A stretch of 64,000 bases of DNA from Flavobacterium sp. YO12 (GTDB lineage Bacteria; Bacteroidota; Bacteroidia; Flavobacteriales; Flavobacteriaceae). Position numbers and translations under genes: made by a program. Location of the stretch: positions 1-64,000 of the forward strand of contig NZ_NRQU01000016.1 of NCBI RefSeq assembly GCF_004119495.1, written 5' to 3'. The notes under the pieces are model-generated. The model worked only from the letters and a program-made list of their open reading frames with translations, searched no databases and was not told the origin of the DNA. Shown in pieces: positions 37,063-46,696 of the stretch. The stretch's first letter is position 1. Each line of letters opens with the position of its first letter.

Positions 37063-37368
37063 ATGAGTCAAAAAATCAGAATAAAACTAAAATCTTACGA
37101 TCACATGTTGGTAGATAAATCTGCTGAAAAGATCGTAAAAACAGTAAAAACTACTGGAGCAGTTGTAACAGGTCCAATTCCGTTGCCAACTCACAAAAAA
37201 CTTTTCACTGTGTTGCGTTCTCCGCACGTTAACAAAAAAGCGAGAGAACAATTTGAAGTAATGTCATACAAGAGATTGATTGATATTTATTCATCTTCAT
37301 CTAAAACTATTGATGCTTTAATGAAACTTGAATTGCCAAGTGGTGTTGAAGTGGAAATAAAAGTATAA
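37063..37368 (+). CDS. rpsJ: 30S ribosomal protein S10 (NusE)
   Basis: 101 residues; [20 protein letters not shown] at the N-terminus and [10 protein letters not shown] in the middle are diagnostic. S10 also acts in transcription antitermination as NusE. It is the last gene of the str unit here: a terminator follows, and rplC has its own promoter 300 bases on. Confidence 0.98.
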
Positions 37369-37390
37369 TTTTTATTATATTTTATATATA

Positions 37391-37420
37391 AAAAGCGAGA
37401 CAGAAATGTCTCGCTTTTTT
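37391..37420 (+). terminator. intrinsic terminator after rpsJ
   Basis: A perfect 12-base stem, AAAAGCGAGACA (37391-37402) with TGTCTCGCTTTT (37407-37418), closes a GAAA tetraloop and is followed by T residues. Confidence 0.9.
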
Positions 37421-37672
37421 TGTTGTCCTTCTTTTGGTTTTGGTGTTAAATTTTTGCTGCTTTCGGTTTATGTAAATGTTGTGTTTTTTGCTGAAAGGTC
37501 TTTCGTTTAGGTACTTGCCGAAGTTTTTCTTTTAATTTTAAGCGCTGTTTTTGTTGATAACTTTATTTTGTTTTTGTGTTTTGTGATTTATTCTTTGGTG
37601 GAAATTAAGATCTATTATTTGTGAGTTAAGCTCTTGGATTTTGATAATGAGCGATTTAATTTTTCTAACTGT

Positions 37673-37703
37673 TTGGTATATTCAATTTTAATGTCTACTT
37701 TTG
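37673..37703 (+). promoter_or_regulatory. promoter of the rplC (S10-spc-alpha) operon
   Basis: TTG at 37673-37675, a 20-base spacer and TACTTTTG at 37696-37703. Transcription would start near 37708, at the foot of the leader hairpin. Confidence 0.8.
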
Positions 37704-37706
37704 CAC

Positions 37707-37746
37707 TCCCTGTTTGGAAATTTCTGTTATTTTCAAATTGAAGGGA
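37707..37746 (+). promoter_or_regulatory. 5'-terminal leader hairpin upstream of rplC
   Basis: TCCCT (37707-37711) pairs with AGGGA (37742-37746). Inside, TTTGGAAAT (37713-37721) pairs with ATTTTCAAA (37729-37737), with one wobble and a seven-base loop. It would sit at the very 5' end of the mRNA. It may stabilise the mRNA or bind a ribosomal protein; which is unknown. Confidence 0.5.
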
Positions 37747-37772
37747 ATTTTAGTAATTAATAATTAATATTT

Positions 37773-38390
37773 ATGTCTGGGTTAATTGGTAAGAAAATCG
37801 GCATGACTAGTATTTTCGACGAAAACGGGAAAAACATTCCTTGTACAGTAATCGAAGCTGGTCCATGTGTTGTTACCCAAGTCAGAACCAAAGGTGTTGA
37901 CGGGTACGAAGCGTTGCAGCTAGGTTTCGATGACAAAAACGAGAAACATTCTACTAAAGCTGCTTTAGGGCACTTTAAAAAAGCTGGAACTGTTGCTAAG
38001 AAAAAAGTCGTTGAATTCCAAGATTTTGCAACTGAACAAAAATTAGGAGATCTTATTGATGTTTCTATTTTTGAAGAAGGAGAATTTGTAGATGTACAAG
38101 GTGTGTCTAAAGGTAAAGGTTTCCAAGGTGTTGTTAAACGTCACGGTTTTGGTGGTGTTGGACAAGCTACTCATGGTCAGCACAACCGTTTAAGAGCGCC
38201 AGGTTCTGTGGGAGCTTCTTCTTATCCATCTAGAGTATTCAAAGGAATGCGTATGGCTGGAAGAATGGGAGGAGATAATGTAAAAGTTCAAAACCTTAGA
38301 GTTTTAAAAGTAGTTGCTGAAAAGAACCTGCTTGTTGTTAAAGGGTGTATTCCTGGTCACAAAAACTCTTATGTAATCATTCAGAAGTAA
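37773..38390 (+). CDS. rplC: 50S ribosomal protein L3
   Basis: 205 residues. [15 protein letters not shown] at the start and [16 protein letters not shown] in the loop that reaches the peptidyl-transferase centre identify L3. The stop overlaps the rplD start by one base (TAATG), favouring coupled translation. Confidence 0.98.
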   Translation: MSGLIGKKIGMTSIFDENGKNIPCTVIEAGPCVVTQVRTKGVDGYEALQLGFDDKNEKHSTKAALGHFKKAGTVAKKKVVEFQDFATEQKLGDLIDVSIFEEGEFVDVQGVSKGKGFQGVVKRHGFGGVGQATHGQHNRLRAPGSVGASSYPSRVFKGMRMAGRMGGDNVKVQNLRVLKVVAEKNLLVVKGCIPGHKNSYVIIQK

Positions 38391-39019
38391 TGGAAGTAAA
38401 AGTATTAGATTTCAACGGAAAAGATACTGGTAGAAAAGTTCAACTTTCTGATTCAGTATTCGCAATTGAACCAAACAATCACGCTGTATATCTTGATGTT
38501 AAGCAATATCTTGCTAATCAAAGACAAGGTACTCACAAGGCTAAAGAAAGAGCTGAAGTAACTGGTAGTACACGTAAGATTAAAAAACAAAAAGGAACTG
38601 GTACTGCTCGTGCAGGAAGTATCAAGAATCCATTGTTTAAAGGTGGTGGAACAATTTTCGGACCAAGACCAAGAAGTTATTCATTTAAATTGAATAAAGG
38701 CTTAAAAAGATTGGCAAGAAAATCAGCTTTCTCAATCAAAGCAAAAGAGTCGAATATTATCGTTCTTGAAGACTTTAATTTTGAAGCGCCAAACACTAAA
38801 AATTTCATTAACGTTTTGAAAGCTTTAGGGTTAGAAAATAAAAAATCTCTATTTGTGTTGGGAGAGTCAAATAAAAATGTATATTTGTCGTCACGCAATT
38901 TAAAGGCTTCTAATGTCGTAACTAGCTCAGAATTAAGCACTTACGCAATATTAAACACTAATAATTTGGTGCTTTTAGAAGGTTCTTTGGAGTTAATTGA
39001 AGAAAATTTAAGTAAATAA
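38390..39019 (+). CDS. rplD: 50S ribosomal protein L4
   Basis: 209 residues from the ATG at 38390 that overlaps the rplC stop. A start at 38345 would lie in rplC and add 15 unrelated residues. The loop with [19 protein letters not shown] lines the exit tunnel and is where macrolide-resistance changes arise; it looks intact. In E. coli, L4 represses its own operon; whether it does so here is unknown. Confidence 0.97.
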   Translation: MEVKVLDFNGKDTGRKVQLSDSVFAIEPNNHAVYLDVKQYLANQRQGTHKAKERAEVTGSTRKIKKQKGTGTARAGSIKNPLFKGGGTIFGPRPRSYSFKLNKGLKRLARKSAFSIKAKESNIIVLEDFNFEAPNTKNFINVLKALGLENKKSLFVLGESNKNVYLSSRNLKASNVVTSSELSTYAILNTNNLVLLEGSLELIEENLSK

Positions 39020-39026
39020 TAGGAGT

Positions 39027-39317
39027 ATGAGTATCATAATTAGACCTATAGTAACTGAAAAAGTAACCAAAGAAAGTGAAGTTCTAAACCGCTTCGGATT
39101 CGTTGTTGACAAAAAAGCAAACAAAGTTCAGATTAAGAAAGCTGTTGAAGCTGCTTATGGAGTAACTATCGTTTCTGTTAACACAATGAATGTGAGACCA
39201 GATAGATCTACTAAATACACTAAAAGTGGTTTAATCAGTGGAAAGACAAATGCAATTAAAAAAGCAATTGTTCAAGTACAAGAAGGAGAAACAATTGATT
39301 TTTACAACAATATCTAA
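39027..39317 (+). CDS. rplW: 50S ribosomal protein L23
   Basis: 96 residues; begins MSIIIRPIVTEKVTKESE. L23 lies at the tunnel exit and docks trigger factor and SRP. Length and the VNTMNVRPDRSTKYTKSG segment are normal. Confidence 0.97.
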   Translation: MSIIIRPIVTEKVTKESEVLNRFGFVVDKKANKVQIKKAVEAAYGVTIVSVNTMNVRPDRSTKYTKSGLISGKTNAIKKAIVQVQEGETIDFYNNI

Positions 39318-39326
39318 GATAGAAAA

Positions 39327-40151
39327 ATGTCAGTAAGAAAATTAAAACCTATTACCCCAGGTCAGCGATTTAGAGTTGTGAATGGTTATGACGCCATTAC
39401 AACTGATAAGCCGGAACGCTCTTTGATAGCGCCGATAAAAAACTCTGGAGGTAGAAATAGTCAAGGAAAGATGACCATGCGTTATACGGGTGGTGGTCAC
39501 AAGCAGAGATATCGTATTATTGATTTCAAAAGAACTAAAGACGGAATTCCGGCTACAGTGAAATCAATCGAATACGATCCAAATCGTACTGCATTTATCG
39601 CTTTATTAGCTTATGCTGATGGTGAGAAAACTTATGTTATTGCTCAAAACGGATTGAAAGTTGGTCAGAAATTAGTTTCTGGTCCAGAATCTCAACCTGA
39701 AATTGGTAATACATTACCTTTAAGCAGAATTCCTCTTGGAACTGTTATATCTTGTATTGAGTTACGTCCAGGACAAGGAGCGGTTATCGCTCGTTCAGCT
39801 GGAACTTTTGCTCAGTTAATGGCAAGAGACGGGAAATACGCTACAATTAAAATGCCATCTGGTGAGACAAGATTGATCTTGTTAACTTGTTCGGCTACAA
39901 TTGGAGCTGTTTCTAATTCTGATCACCAATTAGTTGTATCTGGAAAAGCAGGTAGAACAAGATGGTTAGGAAGAAGACCTAGAACTAGACCAGTAGCGAT
40001 GAACCCAGTTGATCACCCTATGGGAGGTGGTGAAGGACGTTCTTCTGGAGGGCACCCACGTTCAAGAAACGGATTGCCAGCTAAAGGTTACAGAACTCGT
40101 TCTAAGAAAAACCCGAGTAACAAGTATATCGTAGAACGTAGAAAGAAATAA
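39327..40151 (+). CDS. rplB: 50S ribosomal protein L2
   Basis: 274 residues. The conserved C-terminal [17 protein letters not shown] contains the His needed near the peptidyl-transferase centre. The N-terminal [20 protein letters not shown] is the Bacteroidota form of the L2 start. Confidence 0.98.
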   Translation: MSVRKLKPITPGQRFRVVNGYDAITTDKPERSLIAPIKNSGGRNSQGKMTMRYTGGGHKQRYRIIDFKRTKDGIPATVKSIEYDPNRTAFIALLAYADGEKTYVIAQNGLKVGQKLVSGPESQPEIGNTLPLSRIPLGTVISCIELRPGQGAVIARSAGTFAQLMARDGKYATIKMPSGETRLILLTCSATIGAVSNSDHQLVVSGKAGRTRWLGRRPRTRPVAMNPVDHPMGGGEGRSSGGHPRSRNGLPAKGYRTRSKKNPSNKYIVERRKK

Positions 40152-40157
40152 TAAGAT

Positions 40158-40436
40158 ATGGCACGTTCATTAAAAAAAGGACCTTTCGTTCATTATAAAT
40201 TAGACAAGAAAGTTCAGGAAAACGTAGAAAGTGGTAAAAATGCAGTTGTTAAGACTTGGTCTAGAGCTTCAATGATTACTCCAGATTTCGTTGGACAAAC
40301 TATCGCAGTTCATAACGGTCGTCAATTTGTACCAGTTTACGTAACAGAAAACATGGTAGGTCACAAATTAGGAGAGTTTTCACCAACTAGATCTTTTAGA
40401 GGTCATGCTGGAGCAAAAAATAAAGGTAAAAAATAA
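40158..40436 (+). CDS. rpsS: 30S ribosomal protein S19
   Basis: 92 residues; [19 protein letters not shown] and the C-terminal [14 protein letters not shown] are diagnostic. S19 is in the 30S head, next to S13 and the A-site finger. Confidence 0.98.
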   Translation: MARSLKKGPFVHYKLDKKVQENVESGKNAVVKTWSRASMITPDFVGQTIAVHNGRQFVPVYVTENMVGHKLGEFSPTRSFRGHAGAKNKGKK

Positions 40437-40442
40437 GAAGCA

Positions 40443-40856
40443 ATGGGAGTTCGTAAAAGAGAAACAGCAGATGCGAGAAAAGAGGCTAATAAGTCTATTG
40501 CTTTCGCAAAATTGAATAACTGCCCTACTTCACCTAGAAAAATGCGCTTAGTAGCGGACTTGGTAAGAGGTCAGAAGGTAGAAAGAGCACTTAACATTTT
40601 AAGATTCAGTTCTAAAGAAGCTTCAAGAAAATTAGAAAAACTATTATTATCTGCAATCAACAACTGGGAGCAAAAAAATAGTGAAGGTAATTTAGAAGAA
40701 GCTGGTTTATTTGTTAAAGAGATCAGAGTAGATGGTGGAATGATGTTAAAAAGACTTCGTCCAGCTCCACAAGGTCGTGCACACAGAATCAGAAAACGTT
40801 CTAATCACGTAACAATCGTGCTTGGAGCTATCAATAACACACAAAGCAATTCTTAA
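40443..40856 (+). CDS. rplV: 50S ribosomal protein L22
   Basis: 137 residues. The beta-hairpin that lines the exit tunnel is seen in [20 protein letters not shown], and [18 protein letters not shown] near the start is conserved. The N-terminus is about 15 residues longer than in E. coli. Confidence 0.97.
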
Positions 40857-40861
40857 GCAGC

Positions 40862-41620
40862 ATGGGACAAAAGACAAATCCAATTGGAAATAGACTTGGT
40901 ATCATCAGAGGGTGGGACTCAAACTGGTATGGTGGAAATGATTACGGTGATAAATTAGCCGAAGATCACAAAATCAGAAAGTATATCCACGCTCGTTTAT
41001 CAAAAGCTAGTGTATCAAAAGTAATCATCGAGAGAACTTTGAAACTTGTAACCGTTACTATCACTACTGCTAGACCTGGTATCATTATCGGAAAAGGTGG
41101 ACAAGAGGTAGACAAGTTAAAAGAAGAACTTAAGAAAGTTACTGACAAAGAGGTTCAAATCAACATCTTTGAAATTAAAAGACCTGAGTTAGATGCTTAT
41201 CTTGTGGCGACTAGCATCGCTCGTCAAATCGAAAGCCGTATCTCTTACAGACGTGCAATTAAGATGGCTATTGCAGCTTCTATGCGTATGAATGCTGAGG
41301 GTATCAAAGTTTTGATTTCTGGTCGTTTGAATGGAGCTGAAATGGCACGTTCAGAAGGTTTCAAAGAAGGTAGAATTCCTCTATCAACTTTCAGAGCTGA
41401 TATTGATTATGCTTTGGCTGAAGCTCACACTACTTATGGTAGAATGGGTATCAAAGTATGGATCATGAAAGGTGAAGTTTATGGAAAGAGAGATCTTTCT
41501 CCACTTGCTGGAATGGATAAAAAACAATCTGGTACTGGCGGTGGTAAAGGTGGAGATGCCCCTAGAGGTAAATCTAACTTTAATAAAGGTGGAAAACCAG
41601 ACGCTCGTAAAAGAAAGTAA
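40862..41620 (+). CDS. rpsC: 30S ribosomal protein S3
   Basis: 252 residues. [20 protein letters not shown] starts the protein. The KH domain has [14 protein letters not shown], and [18 protein letters not shown] is the helicase-like entry surface. A Gly/Lys-rich tail (about residues 222-252) is longer than in E. coli. Confidence 0.98.
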
Positions 41621-41639
41621 ATTTTTAAACTAAAGAAAA

Positions 41640-42065
41640 ATGTTACAGCCTAAAAGAACAAAATACCGTAAGGTACAAAAAGGTAAAATGAAAGGTAACT
41701 CTCAAAGAGGGCATGAACTTTCTAATGGAATGTTTGGTATTAAATCTGTACATGAAGATGGAATGTTCTTAACTTCTCGTCAAATCGAAGCTGCGCGTAT
41801 TGCTGCAACTCGTTACATGAAGAGAGAAGGACAATTATGGATTAAAATATTTCCAGACAAACCTATCACTAAGAAACCTCTTGAAGTACGTATGGGTAAA
41901 GGTAAAGGAGCAGTTGAGTATTGGGCTGCTGTTGTTAAACCAGGAAGAATTATGTTTGAAGTTGGAGGAGTTCCATTGTCAGTTGCAAAAGAGGCTTTGC
42001 GTCTTGCAGCTCAAAAACTTCCAGTAAAAACTAAGTTCGTCGTTGCTAGAGATTTCGAAGCATAA
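41640..42065 (+). CDS. rplP: 50S ribosomal protein L16
   Basis: 141 residues; starts [38 protein letters not shown] carries the conserved Arg region close to tRNA in the A and P sites. The 19-base spacer after rpsC is longer than most in this operon. Confidence 0.98.
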   Translation: MLQPKRTKYRKVQKGKMKGNSQRGHELSNGMFGIKSVHEDGMFLTSRQIEAARIAATRYMKREGQLWIKIFPDKPITKKPLEVRMGKGKGAVEYWAAVVKPGRIMFEVGGVPLSVAKEALRLAAQKLPVKTKFVVARDFEA

Positions 42066-42077
42066 TTAATATTTATT

Positions 42078-42269
42078 ATGAAACAATCAGAAATAAAAGA
42101 TCTTTCTGCAGCGGAGTTGCAAGAAAAACTTAGTCAAACTAAGAAAGTATATGCTGACCTAAAAATGGCTCACGCTATTTCTCCAATTGCTAACCCACTT
42201 CAAATTAGAAGCGTTAGAAGAACAGTTGCAAGATTGGCTACAGAGTTAACTAAAAGAGAGTTACAATAA
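42078..42269 (+). CDS. rpmC: 50S ribosomal protein L29
   Basis: 63 residues, two-helix protein: KQSEIKDLSAAELQEKL and IRSVRRTVARLATELTKRE. L29 sits at the tunnel exit beside L23. Confidence 0.96.
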   Translation: MKQSEIKDLSAAELQEKLSQTKKVYADLKMAHAISPIANPLQIRSVRRTVARLATELTKRELQ

Positions 42270-42286
42270 TTGTATTCTGCTGAAAG

Positions 42287-42547
42287 ATGGAAGAAAAAAG
42301 AAATTTAAGAAAAGAAAGAATAGGTGTTGTTACTTCAAATAAAATGGATAAATCTATTGTTATTGCTGAAGTAAGAAAAGTAAAACACCCATTATACGGT
42401 AAGTTCGTGTTGAAAACTAAGAAATATGTTGCACACGACGAAACAAACGACTGTAACATTGGAGATACTGTAAGAATTAGCGAAACGCGTCCTTTAAGTA
42501 AAACAAAATGTTGGAGATTAGTTGAAATCTTAGAAAGAGCTAAATAA
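42287..42547 (+). CDS. rpsQ: 30S ribosomal protein S17
   Basis: 86 residues; [19 protein letters not shown] is the S17 N-terminus and [20 protein letters not shown] the conserved end. Binds 16S helix 11. Two bases separate it from rplN. Confidence 0.97.
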   Translation: MEEKRNLRKERIGVVTSNKMDKSIVIAEVRKVKHPLYGKFVLKTKKYVAHDETNDCNIGDTVRISETRPLSKTKCWRLVEILERAK

Positions 42548-42549
42548 TT

Positions 42550-42918
42550 ATGGTACAACAGGAATCAAGACTAAAAGTAGCAGATAACACGGGAGCAAAA
42601 GAAGTTTTAACTATCCGTGTTTTAGGAGGTACCAAAAGAAGGTATGCCTCTGTTGGTGACAAGATTGTAGTATCTATTAAAGATGCAACTCCAAACGGTA
42701 ACGTGAAAAAAGGAGCTGTTTCAACTGCAGTTGTTGTGCGTACCAAAAAAGAAGTGAGAAGAGCTGATGGTTCTTATATCCGTTTCGATGACAATGCATG
42801 TGTTCTTTTGAACGCTGCAGGGGAAATGAGAGGAACTCGTGTTTTTGGTCCGGTAGCAAGAGAACTTCGTGAAAAACAATTCATGAAAATTGTATCATTA
42901 GCACCAGAAGTGCTTTAA
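42550..42918 (+). CDS. rplN: 50S ribosomal protein L14
   Basis: 122 residues; [20 protein letters not shown] and the C-terminal [16 protein letters not shown] are typical. L14 contacts L19 and the 30S subunit at a bridge. Confidence 0.98.
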
Positions 42919-42929
42919 TTCGTTTTAAG

Positions 42930-43244
42930 ATGATAAAGCTAAAAATAAAATCAGGAGATATCGTAAGAGTTATTGCTGGAGACCATAAAGGTGCTGAAGG
43001 TAAAGTTTTACGTGTTTACCGTGAGAAAAATAAAGCGATAGTTGAAGGTGTAAACATGGTTTCGAAACATACAAAACCAAGTGCTAAAAACCCTCAAGGT
43101 GGTATCGTTAAGAAAGAAGCTTCTATTCAAATTTCTAACATTTCTCTAATTGATCCTAAAACTAAGGAAACAACTAGAGTTGGTATTAGAGTAGAAGGAG
43201 ATAAGAAAGTAAGATTTTCAAAAAAATCTAATCAAGTACTATAG
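42930..43244 (+). CDS. rplX: 50S ribosomal protein L24
   Basis: 104 residues with a KOW motif ([19 protein letters not shown]) and [16 protein letters not shown]24 starts 50S assembly on 23S domain I. rplE follows after two bases. Confidence 0.97.
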   Translation: MIKLKIKSGDIVRVIAGDHKGAEGKVLRVYREKNKAIVEGVNMVSKHTKPSAKNPQGGIVKKEASIQISNISLIDPKTKETTRVGIRVEGDKKVRFSKKSNQVL

Positions 43245-43246
43245 TA

Positions 43247-43798
43247 ATGGCATATACACCTAGACTAAAAGAAGAATATAAGAGTAGAGTAATCTCTGCT
43301 CTTAAAGAAGAGTTCGGATATACAAACGTAATGCAAGTTCCTAAACTTGAAAAAATCGTTTTGAGCCGTGGAGTTGGTGCAGCTGTATCTGATAAAAAAC
43401 TTATTGACTATGCGGTTGATGAGTTAACAAAGATCACTGGACAAAAAGCAGTATCTACAATTTCAAAGAAAGACGTTGCGTCATTCAAATTGAGAAAAGG
43501 GATGCCTATTGGAGCAAAAGTTACTTTGCGTGGTGAAAGAATGTATGAGTTTTTAGATAGACTTATTACTTCTGCTTTACCGCGTGTTAGAGATTTTAGT
43601 GGTATCAAAGCTACAGGTTTCGACGGAAGAGGTAACTACAATCTTGGAGTTTTAGAGCAAATCATTTTTCCAGAAATTGATATTGACAAAGTAAACAAAA
43701 TTTCAGGAATGGATATTACATTTGTTACTACTGCAAAAACAGACAAGGAAGCAAAGTCATTATTGGCTGAATTAGGATTACCTTTTAAAAAGAATTAA
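43247..43798 (+). CDS. rplE: 50S ribosomal protein L5
   Basis: 183 residues; [20 protein letters not shown] at the N-terminus, then [19 protein letters not shown] and [20 protein letters not shown]5 carries 5S rRNA into the central protuberance. Confidence 0.98.
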   Translation: MAYTPRLKEEYKSRVISALKEEFGYTNVMQVPKLEKIVLSRGVGAAVSDKKLIDYAVDELTKITGQKAVSTISKKDVASFKLRKGMPIGAKVTLRGERMYEFLDRLITSALPRVRDFSGIKATGFDGRGNYNLGVLEQIIFPEIDIDKVNKISGMDITFVTTAKTDKEAKSLLAELGLPFKKN

Positions 43799-43801
43799 GA
43801 C

Positions 43802-44071
43802 ATGGCTAAAGAATCAATGAAAGCCCGTGAGGTTAAAAGAGAGAAAACGGTAGCTAAGTACGCTGAAAAAAGAAAAGCTTTATTAGAAGCTGGAGATTAT
43901 GAAGGCTTACAAAAATTACCTAAAAATGCTTCACCAGTTCGTTTGCATAATCGTTGTAAATTAACAGGTAGACCAAGAGGTTATATCCGTCAATTCGGTA
44001 TTTCACGTGTAACTTTCCGTGAGATGGCTAATAATGGGTTAATTCCTGGAGTAAAAAAAGCATCTTGGTAA
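43802..44071 (+). CDS. rpsN: 30S ribosomal protein S14 (zinc-free form)
   Basis: 89 residues, the long form. The C-terminal [19 protein letters not shown] and [15 protein letters not shown] are conserved. It lacks the two CxxC pairs of the short zinc form. Followed by a 104-base spacer with its own promoter and a hairpin before rpsH. Confidence 0.97.
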   Translation: MAKESMKAREVKREKTVAKYAEKRKALLEAGDYEGLQKLPKNASPVRLHNRCKLTGRPRGYIRQFGISRVTFREMANNGLIPGVKKASW

Positions 44072-44095
44072 TCTCGCAATAAGTTATTACTTTTG
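44065..44095 (+). promoter_or_regulatory. internal promoter upstream of rpsH
   Basis: TTG at 44065-44067 (in the end of rpsN), a 20-base spacer, then TACTTTTG at 44088-44095. It would give extra transcription of rpsH and the genes downstream. Confidence 0.7.
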
Positions 44096-44127
44096 CAAAC
44101 CAAAAAATAATTTTAATTGATTAAAGG

Positions 44128-44151
44128 TTCGGGAGACGGGTGTCTCCCGAA
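44128..44151 (+). promoter_or_regulatory. strong leader hairpin upstream of rpsH
   Basis: A perfect 10-base stem, TTCGGGAGAC (44128-44137) with GTCTCCCGAA (44142-44151), has a GGGT loop. No T run follows, so it is not a standard terminator. It lies 24 bases before the rpsH ATG within the transcript of the internal promoter, a plausible site for a ribosomal-protein repressor or for attenuation. Confidence 0.6.
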
Positions 44152-44175
44152 AACCATAATCGCAATCAAATACAT

Positions 44176-44574
44176 ATGTATACAGATCCTATTGCAGATT
44201 ATTTGACTAGAGTTCGTAACGCTGTGGCTGCAAACCACAAAGTTGTTGAAATTCCAGCTTCTAATCTTAAAAAAGAAATAACTAAGATCTTATTTGATCA
44301 AGGTTATATCTTGAGTTACAAATTTGAAACGAACACTGTTCAAGGTTCTATCAAAATTGCTTTAAAGTACGATAAAGATACTAAAGAGCCTGTGATTAAA
44401 GATATCCAAAGAATTAGTAAACCAGGTTTACGTAAGTATGCTGGTGCTGCCAAATTACCTAGAATCCTTAACGGATTAGGAATTGCTATTGTTTCTACAT
44501 CAAAAGGTTTAATGACTGGAAAACAAGCTAAGCAGTTAAATGTAGGTGGTGAAGTAATTTGTTACGTATACTAA
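44176..44574 (+). CDS. rpsH: 30S ribosomal protein S8
   Basis: 132 residues from the ATG at 44176 (MYTDPIADYLTRVRNAV). An in-frame start at 44140 would begin inside the leader hairpin and adds a non-conserved stretch. The C-terminal ISTSKGLMTGKQAKQLNVGG is diagnostic. In E. coli, S8 represses the spc operon by binding mRNA; the hairpin upstream makes a similar scheme worth testing here. Confidence 0.97.
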   Translation: MYTDPIADYLTRVRNAVAANHKVVEIPASNLKKEITKILFDQGYILSYKFETNTVQGSIKIALKYDKDTKEPVIKDIQRISKPGLRKYAGAAKLPRILNGLGIAIVSTSKGLMTGKQAKQLNVGGEVICYVY

Positions 44575-44592
44575 TTTTAAACACTAGATAAG

Positions 44593-45135
44593 ATGTCAAG
44601 AATAGGTAAAAGCCCAATTGTAATCCCTGCTGGTGTAACTGTTGAAGTTAAAGACGGTATTATTACAGTAAAAGGAAAAAAAGGTCAACTGACTCAGGAG
44701 TTTTCGGACGTAACTGTTAAAGTTGAAGGTGATCAAGTTTCAGTTGAAAGATCATCTGATCATAAAGACCAAAGAGCAAAACACGGATTATACAGATCAT
44801 TGATCAATAATATGATTGTTGGTGTATCTGAAGGTTTTACTAAAGAACTAGAATTAGTTGGAGTTGGTTATAGAGCTTCAAACCAAGGTCAAAAATTAGA
44901 TTTAGCTCTTGGATATTCTCACAATATTGTTTTAGAAATTGCTCCAGAAGTAGCTTTAGAGACAATATCTGAAAAAGGTAAGAACCCAATCGTAAAATTA
45001 ACATCATTTGACAAACAACTTTTAGGTCAAGTAGCTGCGAAAATCAGAGGTTTCCGTAAGCCAGAGCCATACAAAGGAAAAGGTGTTAAATTTGTGGGTG
45101 AAGTATTAAGAAGAAAAGCAGGTAAATCAGCTTAA
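44593..45135 (+). CDS. rplF: 50S ribosomal protein L6
   Basis: 180 residues; [19 protein letters not shown], the duplicated L6 fold, and the C-terminal [19 protein letters not shown]6 lies near the GTPase centre and sarcin-ricin loop. Confidence 0.98.
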   Translation: MSRIGKSPIVIPAGVTVEVKDGIITVKGKKGQLTQEFSDVTVKVEGDQVSVERSSDHKDQRAKHGLYRSLINNMIVGVSEGFTKELELVGVGYRASNQGQKLDLALGYSHNIVLEIAPEVALETISEKGKNPIVKLTSFDKQLLGQVAAKIRGFRKPEPYKGKGVKFVGEVLRRKAGKSA

Positions 45136-45146
45136 AAAATAAGATT

Positions 45147-45497
45147 ATGTCATTAACAAAATCTGATAGAAGACAGAGAATTAGATTCAGAATTAGAAAA
45201 TCGATTAGTGGTAGTGCTGCTAACCCAAGACTATCTGTATTTAGAAGTAATAAAGAAATTTACGCTCAACTTATTGATGATGTAAATGGAGTTACTATAT
45301 TAGCTGCATCTTCAAGAGAAAAAGAAATAGGAAAAGGTACTAACGTTGAAATCGCTGCTGCTGTTGGAAAATTAGTTGCAGAGAAAGCGTTAAAAGCTGG
45401 GATTGAAACCATCACTTTTGATAGAGGTGGATACTTATATCACGGTCGTATTAAATCATTAGCAGAAGGCGCAAGAGCGGCTGGACTTAAATTCTAA
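45147..45497 (+). CDS. rplR: 50S ribosomal protein L18
   Basis: 116 residues; [20 protein letters not shown] and the C-terminal [20 protein letters not shown] are typical. Binds 5S rRNA with L5. Confidence 0.98.
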   Translation: MSLTKSDRRQRIRFRIRKSISGSAANPRLSVFRSNKEIYAQLIDDVNGVTILAASSREKEIGKGTNVEIAAAVGKLVAEKALKAGIETITFDRGGYLYHGRIKSLAEGARAAGLKF

Positions 45498-45503
45498 TAT
45501 ATT

Positions 45504-46025
45504 ATGTCTAAATACAAAAATGTAGAATTGGTAAAACCAAGTGGTCTTGAACTTAAAGATCGTCTGGTAAGTGTTAATCGTGTTACTAAGGTTACAAAAG
45601 GTGGTAGAGCTTTCGGTTTTTCTGCTATTGTAGTTGTAGGTGATGAAAATGGAGTAGTTGGTCATGGATTAGGAAAATCTAAAGACGTTTCTGAAGCAAT
45701 TGCGAAAGCAGTAGAAGATGCTAAGAAAAATTTAGTAAAAATTCCTTTGAATGGGCAATCAGTTCCTCACGAACAAAAAGGAAAATTTGGTGGTGCACGT
45801 GTATTCTTAATTCCTGCTTCTCATGGTACAGGAGTTATTGCTGGTGGAGCTGTTCGTTCAGTTCTTGAATCAGTAGGTATTCACGACGTATTATCAAAAT
45901 CTCAAGGATCATCAAATCCACATAACGTAGTTAAAGCAACTTTTGATGCTTTATTACAAATGAGAAGCGCTCATACTGTTGCAAAACAAAGAGGAGTTTC
46001 TTTAGAAAAAGTTTTTAAAGGTTAA
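45504..46025 (+). CDS. rpsE: 30S ribosomal protein S5
   Basis: 173 residues; [20 protein letters not shown] holds the loop where spectinomycin resistance maps, and [20 protein letters not shown] follows. No departure from the usual sequence was noticed in that loop. Confidence 0.98.
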   Translation: MSKYKNVELVKPSGLELKDRLVSVNRVTKVTKGGRAFGFSAIVVVGDENGVVGHGLGKSKDVSEAIAKAVEDAKKNLVKIPLNGQSVPHEQKGKFGGARVFLIPASHGTGVIAGGAVRSVLESVGIHDVLSKSQGSSNPHNVVKATFDALLQMRSAHTVAKQRGVSLEKVFKG

Positions 46026-46036
46026 TCAAGGAAATT

Positions 46037-46219
46037 ATGGCTAAATTATTAGTAAAACAAGTAAGAAGCAAGATCAACTGTCCTCTTTCTCAAAAGAGAG
46101 GTTTAGAAGCTTTAGGTCTACGTAAAATGGGACAAGTTGTGGAGCATGAGTCAAATCCTGCTATCCTTGGGATGATAAACAAAGTTAAACACTTAGTTTC
46201 TGTAGAAGAAGCTAAATAA
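46037..46219 (+). CDS. rpmD: 50S ribosomal protein L30
   Basis: 60 residues; [20 protein letters not shown] and [20 protein letters not shown] are conserved. L30 is absent in some bacteria, so its presence is informative. Confidence 0.96.
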   Translation: MAKLLVKQVRSKINCPLSQKRGLEALGLRKMGQVVEHESNPAILGMINKVKHLVSVEEAK

Positions 46220-46230
46220 CAAATACTGTT

Positions 46231-46683
46231 ATGAATTTAAGTAACTTACAACCTGCTGAAGGATCTACACACAATCAAAATAAAAGATTAGGTAGAGGAG
46301 AAGGTTCTGGAAAAGGTGGCACTGCTGCAAGAGGTCACAAAGGAGCAAAATCTCGTTCTGGTTATTCTAAAAAGATTGGTTTTGAAGGAGGGCAAATGCC
46401 ACTTCAAAGACGTGTGCCTAAGTTTGGTTTCACAAACATCAATCGTAAAGAATACGAAGGTGTTAATTTAGATACGCTTCAATTGTTAGTAGACAATGGT
46501 GTGATTACTGATTCTGTTTCTATGACAGATTTCGTAGCAAATCGTCTAGCTACCAAAAATGAAATCGTTAAGATTTTAGGTAGAGGAGAATTGAAAGCAA
46601 AATTAAAAGTAACTGCCCACAAATTTACTGCTACTGCAAAAGCTGCTATTGAAGCTGCTGGTGGAGAAGCTGTAACTATATAA
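46231..46683 (+). CDS. rplO: 50S ribosomal protein L15
   Basis: 150 residues; MNLSNLQPAEGSTHNQNKRL with the Gly-rich RGEGSGKGGTAARGHKGAKS segment and GFEGGQMPLQRRVPKFGF. Positioned between rpmD and secY as in most bacteria. Confidence 0.98.
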   Translation: MNLSNLQPAEGSTHNQNKRLGRGEGSGKGGTAARGHKGAKSRSGYSKKIGFEGGQMPLQRRVPKFGFTNINRKEYEGVNLDTLQLLVDNGVITDSVSMTDFVANRLATKNEIVKILGRGELKAKLKVTAHKFTATAKAAIEAAGGEAVTI

Positions 46684-46696
46684 CTTATCTATTAAG

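Larger units (their letters stand above)
37369..37772 (+). other. 404-base gap between rpsJ and rplC
   Basis: It contains a terminator at 37391-37420, a G+T-rich stretch (about 37420-37690), the rplC promoter (37673-37703) and a structured leader (37707-37746). Translating the G+T-rich part on the minus strand gives only short open runs broken by stops, so no gene or clear gene remnant is claimed. Confidence 0.7.

Noticed and set aside
37420..37690. Degraded gene on the minus strand in the rpsJ-rplC gap
   Set aside because: Base skew resembles that of the Omp85-like gene, but all frames I read are broken by stops within about 25 codons and no motif is visible.
42250..42558. 102-codon open frame on the minus strand
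   Set aside because: It is antisense to rpsQ inside the ribosomal operon, with no family resemblance.
44128..44151. Terminator before rpsH
   Set aside because: The stem is strong but no T run follows, and the downstream genes are essential parts of the same cluster.
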